In this document: in pieces, positions 41,286-48,463 of the stretch | How positions within the stretch are numbered: position 1 is the stretch's first letter | Layout: every line of letters starts with the position of its first letter | Assembly: GCF_004022265.1 (NCBI RefSeq) | Contig: NZ_SAVB01000030.1 | Coordinates: 1-48,463, forward strand | Source of the DNA: Paenirhodobacter ferrireducens | Lineage (GTDB): Bacteria > Pseudomonadota > Alphaproteobacteria > Rhodobacterales > Rhodobacteraceae | Reading direction: 5' to 3' | DNA: 48,463 nucleotides | Position numbers and translations under genes: made by a program | The notes under the pieces: model-generated | Database searches by the model: none | Seen by the model: only the letters and a program-made list of their open reading frames with translations | What the model was told of the DNA's origin: nothing

Positions 41286-42196
41286 GTGAGGCCTTCCACT
41301 TCAAGGTTGCCAAAGCTGACCGCGGTGGTCAGCGGGATCCAGAAATCCTGAAAGAAGCCGTAGACGGTGGTGCCGAAACGGCCCGTCTCGTCGCCGGCGT
41401 AATAGACGGCGGGGATCGCGCGCAGCCCCGCGAGGATCTTGCGGATGCGGCGCGCGTCCCCGGTGGGGAAGCTGAAGTGGAACTTCGTGGCGTCCGAATA
41501 CGGGCGGGGCACGATGACGAAATTCCCGAAATCATCCCGGTCCTTGGCGGAGAAATCGGCGAGGCCGATCCCGGTCTCGGTCAGCGTTTCCCCGAGCACC
41601 TGCGACTGGCCGAGGACGATCTGCCCGACCTCGGTGAGGCCGTCCGAGGACAGGGTGATGTCGATCTGCGTGCCGGTATAGGCCGGGATGCCCTCGGACA
41701 CGTCATGATCGACGATGATCACCGGCTCGAAGAAATACGACCACCAGTCGGTGACGGCGCTGTTGTCGACGAGACCATGGGTCCGGTCATAGGTCACGCC
41801 GTCGGCGGGATCGGTGACCGTGATGCGGATCGAGGCGGCGGATACCCCGAAGAAGGCGATGGCATCGACGCGACGACCGGGCTGCAGCCGATAGGTGATG
41901 TCGCCTGACTGTGTCACCGGGTCCGAGATCAGCCGATCGAACGCCCGCCAGCGGTTCGTCGCGCCGCGGCGGACCCAGAAGGCGCTGGCGGCGTCGGCGA
42001 GCGGATCGCACCCGGTGCTGGCGGCGACCGCCTGATAGATCGCATGGCCGCGCACGACCCGATCGGCGGCGATATCGGCCTCTGGATCCCCGGCGCTGTA
42101 GCTCGCCGCCGCATCCCAGGCGGGGGCGTCGGTTTCCGCGACATTCGATGTCAGCATCATCGCCTCGGTGATGGTGATCGGCTCGATGATCCTCAT
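41282..42196 (-). CDS. phage tail tip/baseplate protein, family not recognised
   Basis: A 304-residue beta-rich protein (MRIIEPITITEAMMLTSNVAE..., RLQPGRRVDAIAFFGVSAASIRITVTDPA, FFEPVIIVDHDVSEGIPAYTGTQIDITLS). I cannot name its family, but position after the tape measure gene and ATGA overlaps with both neighbours make it a tail tip or fibre-attachment component. ATG 42196 overlaps the tape measure stop; the longer frame to 42529 runs through that gene in another phase. Confidence 0.7.
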   Translation of the reverse strand: MRIIEPITITEAMMLTSNVAETDAPAWDAAASYSAGDPEADIAADRVVRGHAIYQAVAASTGCDPLADAASAFWVRRGATNRWRAFDRLISDPVTQSGDITYRLQPGRRVDAIAFFGVSAASIRITVTDPADGVTYDRTHGLVDNSAVTDWWSYFFEPVIIVDHDVSEGIPAYTGTQIDITLSSDGLTEVGQIVLGQSQVLGETLTETGIGLADFSAKDRDDFGNFVIVPRPYSDATKFHFSFPTGDARRIRKILAGLRAIPAVYYAGDETGRFGTTVYGFFQDFWIPLTTAVSFGNLEVEGLT

Positions 42197-45100
42197 GCGG
42201 TGCTCCCCTGGACGGGCGGCTGCCCGATCACATCCCATTTGCGGGTGATCTTCGCGATGCTGCGCGTGTTGTCGGCGGTCTGCAGGCCGAGCTGGCGGCT
42301 CTCTTCCTTGAGCGCCCGCAGTTCCTCGCGCAGCGCCCGCAACTCCTCGACCACCTGCCGGTTGTCGAGCATCGAGCGCGTCTCGGACGGGTTGTAGACC
42401 CGCGAGGGGGCGACCAGCTCGAGGTCGTTCTCGCCGATATAGGCCGGGCCGCCGTCGTGGGTGCCGCCGCGGGCGAAAGATGGGATGCCCCGCGCGATAT
42501 CGGCCTCGACGTCGCCAAGTGCCTGCCAATAGCTGTTGTAGATCCGCTCGGTCCCGAGCGGGCCGGTGACGGCGGTCTTGTCCCTGCCGGAGACTGAGCG
42601 CGTGCTGAACGCATAATCGGCGCGGGACAGCGCCGGCGCGGCCGGCGCGGCTGCTGGCGCGCGTGACGCCAGATAGGCCGCCTCCCGGCTCCCGGTCGGG
42701 TCATAGATCGTGCTGCCGACCAGGTCCGCAGCATCATAGCCCGCGACCGACTGGCGGATCTGGTCTGCCGTCTTGCCGGTGCTGTCATAGCCGATCAGCC
42801 GCGCCATCTCGGCAAGGTCCGCGTCGGTCACGAAATACGCCCCGCTCGCATCCGCCGTCAGACCGGCGGCATAGGTGTTGAGGCGCGTCACCGCGGTTTC
42901 GCGCGCCGCCCGCGCCGTCTCGGCCTCGACCGCCGTCGCCAGAGCCTCGAGCGCGCTCCGCAGCGCCACCATCGGCGCGGCGTCGGCCCCGGAGGCGGCC
43001 CCGAGGGCACCGTCGAGCGTGCCGAGCCGGGCGTTCAGCGTGGCGATCTGCGCCTCGCTCAGCGCATTGCCCGCGGCGATGGCGTCGCGCACCTCGGTCA
43101 TCAGGTCGACCTGATCCTGATAAAGCCCCTGCATCACCTCCCAGCGTGCCCCCTCGGCGCCGGAGGTGCCCTGCACCGTGCCGAGATCCGCGAGCACCCG
43201 CGCCTGCGCGAGCGCGAGCTCGACCGCCGTGCCCGCGGTGCTCCCCACATTGTCGAGGTAGGTCTGCGCGACGCCGGTCAGCCCGGTCACCGCGTCGAGA
43301 TCGCCCGCCAGCGCCGAGGCGAGCCCGGCCTGATACTGCGCCCGGCTGGCGCTCAGCGCCTGTGCCGGCGAGACCAGCGCGCCCGAGGTCGAGCGCATCG
43401 AACGGATGAAGTCGCCGATCGTCTCCGCGGCCTTGGCCCAGTTCCCCGCCGCCGTTGCCGCCGCCCGCTGGCTTTCGGTCACGGCGCTGATCGTCGCATC
43501 GAGGTTCGTCGACACCGCGCCGAGCAGGGTCTCGAGCTCGGCGGTGAGGTCGGACACCGTCGGCAGGATCTGGTCCATGACGCCCGCCATGCCCACCAGC
43601 GCGGCCCAGAGCTTGCGCCCCGCCTCGGTGGTCAGATCCTGCGCGTCGATCAGCGCGCGATATTCGTCGCGCGAGCGCGGCAGTGCGGCATTGTAGGCCG
43701 CCAGCGCCGTCGTCGCCTGCCGGGTCAGGATCGCCTGCTGCTCGGCCGCCGAGTAGAAGGTGCCCCAATAGGTCGAGACCGCCGAGGTGAAGCCGTCGGC
43801 CCCGCCGAGCAGATCCTGAAGCGCCGAGGACACCGCCGCGCCGGCGAGGCCGGAATAGCGCAGCGAGTAGCCGAGCGTGTCGAAGGCACCGGTGACCGTG
43901 GTCAGCGCCGTGCTGAGCCGGGTGAGCGCCTCGGTCGCGGTCTCGCCGGGCGCAATCAGATCATCGAGCCCGCCGATCATCAGCGCATAGGCATCGGCCG
44001 CATCCGACAGAGCCGCGGCCAGCGCCTTGCCGATCTCTTCGTCCGACAAGCCCTTTGTGGAGACCTTCAGCTCATAGGCGAAATTGTCGAACGTGTCCGA
44101 CGCAATGCCCAGCACCGAGGCCATCGACAGGATCGAGGCCTGCGTGCTCTGGATCGCCCGGGTGATCGGATCGGCGACCTCGTCGGATGCGAGCGTCGTG
44201 GTCGTCTTCTTCGAGGAGCTGAGCCCCCAGTACTTCGACTTCTTCACCTTCTTGTAGGTGTAGACGAGCACGTCGGTGTCGGAGATCACCGTCTTGATGC
44301 CGGCATCGAGGAGCTTCGTCTTGGTGCCGAAGAAGCTGACCAGCCCCGCGATGATCGCGATCGGGGCGGCGATGGCGCCGATGGCCGAGCCGAGTGCACC
44401 GAGCGAGGCGGCGATCGAGCTGCCGCTGCCGCTGATCAGGGCGCCGACGTTGCCGGTGAGGTTCGCGAAGGCGGTGGTGACCGAGGTCGAGAGCCCGGCG
44501 AGCCCGGCCGAGAAGGCGCCCGAGATCGAGCCCCAGGCGGCCGACATGATCGAGCCCGCGAAATTGCTCATGCCGAGCGAGATCGCCGAGAAGGCGGTGC
44601 CGATCCCGGACAGCGCGCTGCCGGTCGCCGCCGCGGCCGCGGTGCCGCCGGCCGAGACCGAGCCGGTGAGCCCCATGCCGATGACGATCTGGTTCTTCAT
44701 CGCCAGCGCGATCGCCTGCTTGAGCCAGGACTTGAGCGCATCCGTCATCGAGCTCAGCCCGCCGGAAAACCCGTCGACCAAGCCGGTCGAGATCGCGTCC
44801 GACAGATCGCCCACAAGCGGCAGGCTGTCGGCGAGCTCGACGTTCAGATTGCGGACCGCCTGCGCGAATTCGTCCTGCGACAGCGCCGCCTGCAACGGCA
44901 CCAGCTTCGCGAGCTTCTGCCGGTAGGCCTCGAGCGGATCGAGCGACGCCCGCAGCGCCTCGAGCTCGCGCTCGTGCTGCCGCGCCAGCCGCTCGGCCGC
45001 GCGCGTCGCCGACCCGGCCGAGCGCGCCTCGGTCCGGTTGCTCTCGATCAGCTGTTCCTTCTGGGCGAGCAGATCCTTGAGGGTGCCGATCTGCGCCATG

Positions 45101-46791
45101 TCGGTGGCGTAGCGAGCATTGGCGATGAGCAGGTCTTCTCCGGCCACCACCGCCGCGTTCCGGTTTGCCTGCGCCCGCGCCTCGAGCCCCGCGACCATCA
45201 CCGCATTCGCGGCATTCGCCTTGGTCTTCAGCGCCTCGATCTCGACACCGATGGAGGCGACCTGCGCGTCGAGGCTGGCCGAGAAGGCCGCCGCCGAGGA
45301 CAGCGCCGAGGCGAGCTGCTGCGCCGCGGTCTGCGCATCATCGAGGTTGATTGCGAGGCCGCTCGCCAGCCGCTCGGCCTGCTCGGTGTAGCCCGCATAT
45401 TGCAGCGCGTTCACCGCGAGCTGACCCGCCGCCTCGGCCGTCTCGAGAACGTCCTTCGGGATCTTGCCAGACGCATCGCGCGCGGCGCCGAGCGATGACG
45501 CCATCTCGGAAGCGTATCGCGCCACCGCATCCATGTCGCCGGCCCTCAGGGCCTCCGACATCGACCGCGCAGCGCCGGCCGCCTTGAGGGCACCGTCGAG
45601 CGTCAGCCCGTAATTCGACGCAAGAACCTCGGTGATGTTCTTCGAAAGCCCGAGCTGCTGGTTCTGGGCCATGACGCTGTCGGGGATCTGCGCCATCAGG
45701 GACTGATAGAGATCGACCTGACCGATCACCCCGCCCATGCTGGCGCGCACTTTCTCGAGCGCCTCCTGCATGGCGTTCTGCGCCTTCAGCTGACCAAGCG
45801 CGAGCTGCACGTCATACAGCCGCTTCGCCGCTTCTGCACTGTCGCCATATTCCTTGCGCAGCGCCGCCATCGGGATTGCCGCCTGCTCGATCGCGCCCTT
45901 GATATCCCCGACCGACGAGGACAGGTCCCCCATGACATCGTCGAGCGAACGCGCCGCGTCCGACACCCCGAAGAAGCTCATCGCCAAAGGGCCGAGCACG
46001 GCAATGGCGCCGCCCGCAAGGATGCCCCATAGGCCGAACACGGTCAGCATGTCCGCGGCCTGCACGCTCAGCGCCTGCATGTAATTGCCGGTCACGGCGC
46101 CCTGCTGGGCGACCTGGTTCAGCTGGAAGGAGAACTGCTTCATCGCGTTCTGCCCGCCGCCGACGCTCGCGAAGAGCCCCCGGCTCGCGGTGCTGGCAGC
46201 CGTGGTGGCACTGGCCGCGGCTTTCGTCGCCGGTGCGATGCCGAGCATCTTCTGCGCGGCCATGTCCAGCACCTGGTTCGCCTGGCCCTGCGTGATCGCG
46301 CCATTCCTGACCGCGGCCGTCATCGCCTCGGTCGCCGCCTCATAGCGCTTCGAGGCTGCATAGACCGGATCGAGCGAGGCCCGCAGCGCCTCGTATTGCC
46401 CGGTCGAGAGTGCCACCGCAGAGGCATGCTCCTGCTCGGCCTGTTTCGCCCGCTCGGCCGCGGTGGCGACGCCCATGTAGCGGCTCGCCGCCTGCTCGAG
46501 CGCGATGTTCGCCGCGCGCTGCGTCGCGTCGCCCCGCTCCACCATCGCGGCCAGATCCTGCTGGATCTGCCGATAGCGTTGCGTCGCCGCAAAGGCCGGG
46601 TCGATCGAGGCGCGCAGCCGGTCGAAGGCCGCCCCCGAGCCCGCGACGGTGCGCGAGATCCCGGCGATCGACTGGTTGACGTTCGCCGCCATTCGCTGCG
46701 TCGTCGCCACCAGCGTGCGCGACCGGCTTTCGTATTGCGAGAGGTCGAGCCCGATGCTCGCCTGCATCGCTGCGGGGCTGCTCACCGACAT
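42193..46791 (-). CDS. tail length tape measure protein
   Basis: A 1,532-residue tape measure protein. The N-terminal 190 residues contain a duplicated unit: LRASIDPAFAATQRYRQI at about 59 and LRASLDPVYAASKRYEAA at about 136, with a third LRASLDPLEAYRQKL further on. Long Ala/Gln-rich helices follow. The central hydrophobic stretch (about residues 700-850, many Gly/Ala/Ser) is usual for proteins that contact the membrane on DNA entry. A C-terminal coiled coil (VVEELRALREELRALKEESRQLG) ends it. By the rule of about 0.15 nm per residue the tail would be about 230 nm. ATG 46791 is preferred over an upstream TTG. It directly follows the frameshifting chaperone genes, the standard order in siphoviruses. 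Confidence 0.92.
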   Translation of the reverse strand: MSVSSPAAMQASIGLDLSQYESRSRTLVATTQRMAANVNQSIAGISRTVAGSGAAFDRLRASIDPAFAATQRYRQIQQDLAAMVERGDATQRAANIALEQAASRYMGVATAAERAKQAEQEHASAVALSTGQYEALRASLDPVYAASKRYEAATEAMTAAVRNGAITQGQANQVLDMAAQKMLGIAPATKAAASATTAASTASRGLFASVGGGQNAMKQFSFQLNQVAQQGAVTGNYMQALSVQAADMLTVFGLWGILAGGAIAVLGPLAMSFFGVSDAARSLDDVMGDLSSSVGDIKGAIEQAAIPMAALRKEYGDSAEAAKRLYDVQLALGQLKAQNAMQEALEKVRASMGGVIGQVDLYQSLMAQIPDSVMAQNQQLGLSKNITEVLASNYGLTLDGALKAAGAARSMSEALRAGDMDAVARYASEMASSLGAARDASGKIPKDVLETAEAAGQLAVNALQYAGYTEQAERLASGLAINLDDAQTAAQQLASALSSAAAFSASLDAQVASIGVEIEALKTKANAANAVMVAGLEARAQANRNAAVVAGEDLLIANARYATDMAQIGTLKDLLAQKEQLIESNRTEARSAGSATRAAERLARQHERELEALRASLDPLEAYRQKLAKLVPLQAALSQDEFAQAVRNLNVELADSLPLVGDLSDAISTGLVDGFSGGLSSMTDALKSWLKQAIALAMKNQIVIGMGLTGSVSAGGTAAAAATGSALSGIGTAFSAISLGMSNFAGSIMSAAWGSISGAFSAGLAGLSTSVTTAFANLTGNVGALISGSGSSIAASLGALGSAIGAIAAPIAIIAGLVSFFGTKTKLLDAGIKTVISDTDVLVYTYKKVKKSKYWGLSSSKKTTTTLASDEVADPITRAIQSTQASILSMASVLGIASDTFDNFAYELKVSTKGLSDEEIGKALAAALSDAADAYALMIGGLDDLIAPGETATEALTRLSTALTTVTGAFDTLGYSLRYSGLAGAAVSSALQDLLGGADGFTSAVSTYWGTFYSAAEQQAILTRQATTALAAYNAALPRSRDEYRALIDAQDLTTEAGRKLWAALVGMAGVMDQILPTVSDLTAELETLLGAVSTNLDATISAVTESQRAAATAAGNWAKAAETIGDFIRSMRSTSGALVSPAQALSASRAQYQAGLASALAGDLDAVTGLTGVAQTYLDNVGSTAGTAVELALAQARVLADLGTVQGTSGAEGARWEVMQGLYQDQVDLMTEVRDAIAAGNALSEAQIATLNARLGTLDGALGAASGADAAPMVALRSALEALATAVEAETARAARETAVTRLNTYAAGLTADASGAYFVTDADLAEMARLIGYDSTGKTADQIRQSVAGYDAADLVGSTIYDPTGSREAAYLASRAPAAAPAAPALSRADYAFSTRSVSGRDKTAVTGPLGTERIYNSYWQALGDVEADIARGIPSFARGGTHDGGPAYIGENDLELVAPSRVYNPSETRSMLDNRQVVEELRALREELRALKEESRQLGLQTADNTRSIAKITRKWDVIGQPPVQGSTA

Positions 46792-46830
46792 GTTGGGGAT
46801 CCGATCATGCAAGGGGAAACGGCGGGCCTC

Positions 46831-47202
46831 TCAGCCCGCCGTGCTGTCGTCGAGATCCACCGGCGCGATCGCCAGCGGGTCCTCTCCGGCCTTCAGGGCC
46901 GCGCAATAGCCCGCGCACATCGCCGCGAGCGTCTCGATCTCCCAGGGCTCGGACAGCCGCTCGGTCGCCCGGGCGAAGGCCGCGATCTCGGGCCAGTCGG
47001 TGGCACGCGCCTCGGCGAGCCCCGGCCGGATCGGCCCGAGGATCTGCATCGCCTCGATCAGGTACTGCCCGGCGTCGAGCGTGGGCAGGCGCAGCGCGCG
47101 GCCGCGCTTTTGCGCGAAGGTCAGCCGCGAGACCTTCCAGCTTTTGGGCACCGAATGCAGGTGCCCGAGCTGGCGCGCGTAGAGGATCAGGCGGCCGCGG
47201 CG
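46831..47202 (-). CDS. tail assembly chaperone, frameshift extension (gpT-like)
   Basis: This is the -1 frame reached from the preceding chaperone gene through the slippery site at 47202-47208. From there it encodes 123 residues (RRGRLILYARQLGHLHSVPKSWKVSRLTFAQKRGRA...), giving a 267-residue fusion. The residues between the shift and the first GTG (47151) look like protein rather than random sequence, favouring the fusion over independent initiation at 47151. As in lambda gpG/gpGT, the short and long forms would coat the tape measure protein before tail tube assembly. It ends 40 bases before the tape measure start. Confidence 0.75.
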   Translation of the reverse strand, partial: RRGRLILYARQLGHLHSVPKSWKVSRLTFAQKRGRALRLPTLDAGQYLIEAMQILGPIRPGLAEARATDWPEIAAFARATERLSEPWEIETLAAMCAGYCAALKAGEDPLAIAPVDLDDSTAG

Positions 47203-47633
47203 TTTCCCAGGTAGCTGTCGCGGCGCGAGGCGAAGGCCAGCACCTGCTCGACGAAGGAGCGCTCGCCCTCCTGCCCGTTCACCATCTGCAGGTTCAGGAA
47301 CCAGCGCAGATCGTCCTCGGCCAGCGTCAGCGCCGCCTCGCCGCGCGAGACGTTCTCGAAGCCCGCGATCAGCGGCACGGCGCTGTCGACCATCTGCGCG
47401 TGCAGATCCTCGAGCATCTGCACGTCCTTCTTCGGCTTCGCCTTCATCCGCTCCTGCTGCGCCGCCCGCAGCGCCTTCTGCGCCGTGCGGCTCTCGGTGC
47501 CGCGCACCAGAACGATGCAGGGCTTGGTCTGCTCGGCGTCGGCGTAAAGCTCGGCGCCGGTGACCGGGTGCAGCAGGTGCACGCGGCCGGGCTTCTCGGC
47601 CGCCGAGCGGCTGTCGAACTGGGCAAAATCCAT
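47187..47633 (-). CDS. tail assembly chaperone (gpG-like)
   Basis: A 148-residue acidic/basic helical protein (FDSRSAAEKPGRVHLLHPVTGAELYA, KAKPKKDVQMLEDLHAQMVDSAVPLIAGFENV, LTLAEDDLRWFLNLQMVNGQEGERSFVEQVLAF). It lies between the major tail protein and the tape measure gene, the universal place of tail chaperones in siphoviruses. Its last codons contain the heptamer GGGAAAC in the right phase for a -1 shift into the following frame. GAGGAAG precedes ATG 47633. Confidence 0.8.
   Translation of the reverse strand: MDFAQFDSRSAAEKPGRVHLLHPVTGAELYADAEQTKPCIVLVRGTESRTAQKALRAAQQERMKAKPKKDVQMLEDLHAQMVDSAVPLIAGFENVSRGEAALTLAEDDLRWFLNLQMVNGQEGERSFVEQVLAFASRRDSYLGNAAAA
47202..47208 (-). promoter_or_regulatory. 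-1 programmed frameshift slippery site GGGAAAC
   Basis: The minus-strand heptamer G-GGA-AAC is in the phase X-XXY-YYZ relative to the upstream chaperone frame (codons CTG GGA AAC). Slippage by one base continues in the downstream frame without a stop. GGGAAAC-class heptamers are classic -1 sites; lambda G-T uses GGGAAAG. Confidence 0.8.
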
Positions 47634-47712
47634 CGTCTTCTTCCTCTGTCTCTTGTCTGTGTGGGAGGGGCTGCGGAAACGGCCGGTCCCGGGGGAGCCG
47701 CGGCCGCGCCCT

Positions 47713-47738
47713 GCCCCGCGCCGGATCCGGCGCGGGGC
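47713..47738 (-). terminator. 26-bp perfect palindrome after major tail gene
   Basis: A perfect palindrome (arms GCCCCGCGCCGGA and TCCGGCGCGGGGC) eight bases beyond the major tail protein stop. It has no T tract. It probably protects or partly terminates the abundant tail tube transcript. Confidence 0.5.
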
Positions 47739-47746
47739 GCGCGAGC

Positions 47747-48190
47747 TCAGGCGGCGACGCGCACGACGGCGCAGTTGATCCGGGCCTGCCCGGTCATGCC
47801 CTTCTGCGTCGAGGCACTGCGCGCGCGGTCACGCACATTCGCGACCTTGCCGTGGAAATAGGAGATCTCGCCGTCCGGGTCGGTGATCTTGAAGGACACG
47901 TCGTCGTTGGTGTTGTTCTTCGCGATCAGCAGCGCCTGGCCGGTGTCGGCGGCGCCGCTCAGCAGGAAGGTGAAGTCGGTCGTGCCGCCATCGACCGCGC
48001 CGTTGGTGTGCATCACCCGGCCCTTCAGCGTGGTCTCGGTCGAGTCTTCCGAGGTGTCGCCGATCTCGCCCCATTCGAGGATCTCGCCGATCTCGGCAAA
48101 GCTCAGCGCGCCGAAGCCCGCGGCGTCGATCGTCGCCGGCTTGCCCGCGGCCGCCTCGATGGTCGCGCCGATGTAGGTCATGTTGGTCAT
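47747..48190 (-). CDS. major tail (tube) protein
   Basis: A 147-residue beta-rich protein (MTNMTYIGATIEAAAGKPATIDAAGFGALSFAEIGEILEWGEIGDTSEDSTETTLKGRVMHTNGAVDGGTTDFTFLL). This is the size and pattern of small siphovirus tail tube subunits, with an acidic loop and the TTDFTFLLSGAADTGQALLIA strand/helix. Position just upstream of the chaperone and tape measure genes supports it. A hairpin follows its stop. Confidence 0.82.
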   Translation of the reverse strand: MTNMTYIGATIEAAAGKPATIDAAGFGALSFAEIGEILEWGEIGDTSEDSTETTLKGRVMHTNGAVDGGTTDFTFLLSGAADTGQALLIAKNNTNDDVSFKITDPDGEISYFHGKVANVRDRARSASTQKGMTGQARINCAVVRVAA

Positions 48191-48192
48191 GG

Positions 48193-48420
48193 TCAGCCCT
48201 TCTTCTCAGTGCCCGTCTCGGGCGTTGCGGTCTTCGCCGGGGCCGTGACCTCGGTCTCGACGATCTCGATCGTCTTCGCGGCCAGCCGGCCGCGCAGGAA
48301 GTTGTGGTTGTCGACAGTGCTCAGCACCGGCTGCGGGATCTCGACCGCCTTGCCGGCAGGCAGCAGGTGCCCGCTCGGAAGGGTCAGATCGCCCTTCCCC
48401 AGGTTGGTGACTTTCGGCAT
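48193..48420 (-). CDS. small phage protein of unknown role
   Basis: A 75-residue protein (MPKVTNLGKGDLTLPSGHLLPAGKAVEIPQPVL, with a Lys/Thr/Glu-rich C-terminus) in the phage structural operon, two bases before the major tail gene. A strong GAGGAGG lies before its ATG. I do not recognise it; a head-tail joining or tail accessory role would fit the position. Confidence 0.7.
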   Translation of the reverse strand: MPKVTNLGKGDLTLPSGHLLPAGKAVEIPQPVLSTVDNHNFLRGRLAAKTIEIVETEVTAPAKTATPETGTEKKG

Positions 48421-48440
48421 CTCGCCTCCTCAAATGACGA

Positions 48441-48462
48441 GGCCCCGCACGCGGACGGGGCC
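48441..48462 (-). terminator. hairpin at window edge
   Basis: GGCCCCG and CGGGGCC form a 7-bp stem with an 8-base loop upstream of the small phage gene, probably marking the end of the preceding phage transcript or gene. No T tract. Confidence 0.35.
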
Positions 48463-48463
48463 C

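Noticed and set aside
42228-43768. Alternative minus-strand frames within the tape measure gene
   Set aside because: They overlap a continuous 1,532-residue protein with clear family features and have no independent starts.
1-48463. CRISPR arrays, rRNA genes, insertion sequences
   Set aside because: I saw no regularly spaced repeats, no rRNA-like stretches and no transposase-like protein anywhere in the window.

Overview
The window looks like a chromosome segment from a Rhodobacterales-type alphaproteobacterium. Most of it is very GC-rich (the line at 16021 counts 41 G+C of 60). The gene set fits this: an intracellular PHB depolymerase with a Cys nucleophile, tetrathionate respiration genes, RND and MacAB efflux, and a siphovirus-type prophage. 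The genus cannot be fixed from sequence alone.

Positions 1-29,275 are ordinary chromosome. In order they hold a glutathione S-transferase gene divergent from phaZ; a tetrathionate respiration cluster (ttrS-ttrR, then ttrB-ttrC-ttrA, all minus strand); macA-macB; an EamA transporter; and a tripartite RND pump (outer membrane lipoprotein, fusion protein, pump). A divergent TetR gene faces the pump operon across an operator almost identical to the E. coli AcrR site. A luciferase-like flavin monooxygenase, a large DUF2339 membrane protein, and a minus-strand run (SDR, small membrane protein, LtrA-like protein, K+ channel) opposite a LysR regulator follow.

At 29,276-29,328 lies a 3'-terminal piece of a tRNA-Leu(CAA) gene, minus strand, with CCA, acceptor strand, T arm, variable arm and anticodon loop but no 5' half. 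This is the usual scar of an integrated element, and its orientation puts the element to the right. From there on the sequence is mosaic: an AT-richer three-gene operon (DUF262 protein, DUF3696-type AAA ATPase, unrecognised 314-aa protein) that looks like an undescribed defence system; a DnaB-like ATPase flanked by a 46-bp direct repeat; a cation P-type ATPase; a HigBA toxin-antitoxin pair; and a polysaccharide pyruvyl transferase-like gene.

From 39,114 to the window end, all on the minus strand, is the tail and lysis end of a siphovirus-like prophage. In transcription order: small protein, major tail protein, tail assembly chaperone with a GGGAAAC -1 frameshift site, 1,532-aa tape measure protein, tail tip protein, tail fibre, a strong terminator, a holin-like/lysozyme fusion, and a one-protein spanin. 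The simplest reading is that 29.3-48.5 kb belongs to one prophage whose integrase and intact tRNA-Leu lie beyond the right edge. Its accessory cargo (defence operon, toxin-antitoxin, surface-modifying enzyme) would then sit between the lysis genes and the attachment site.
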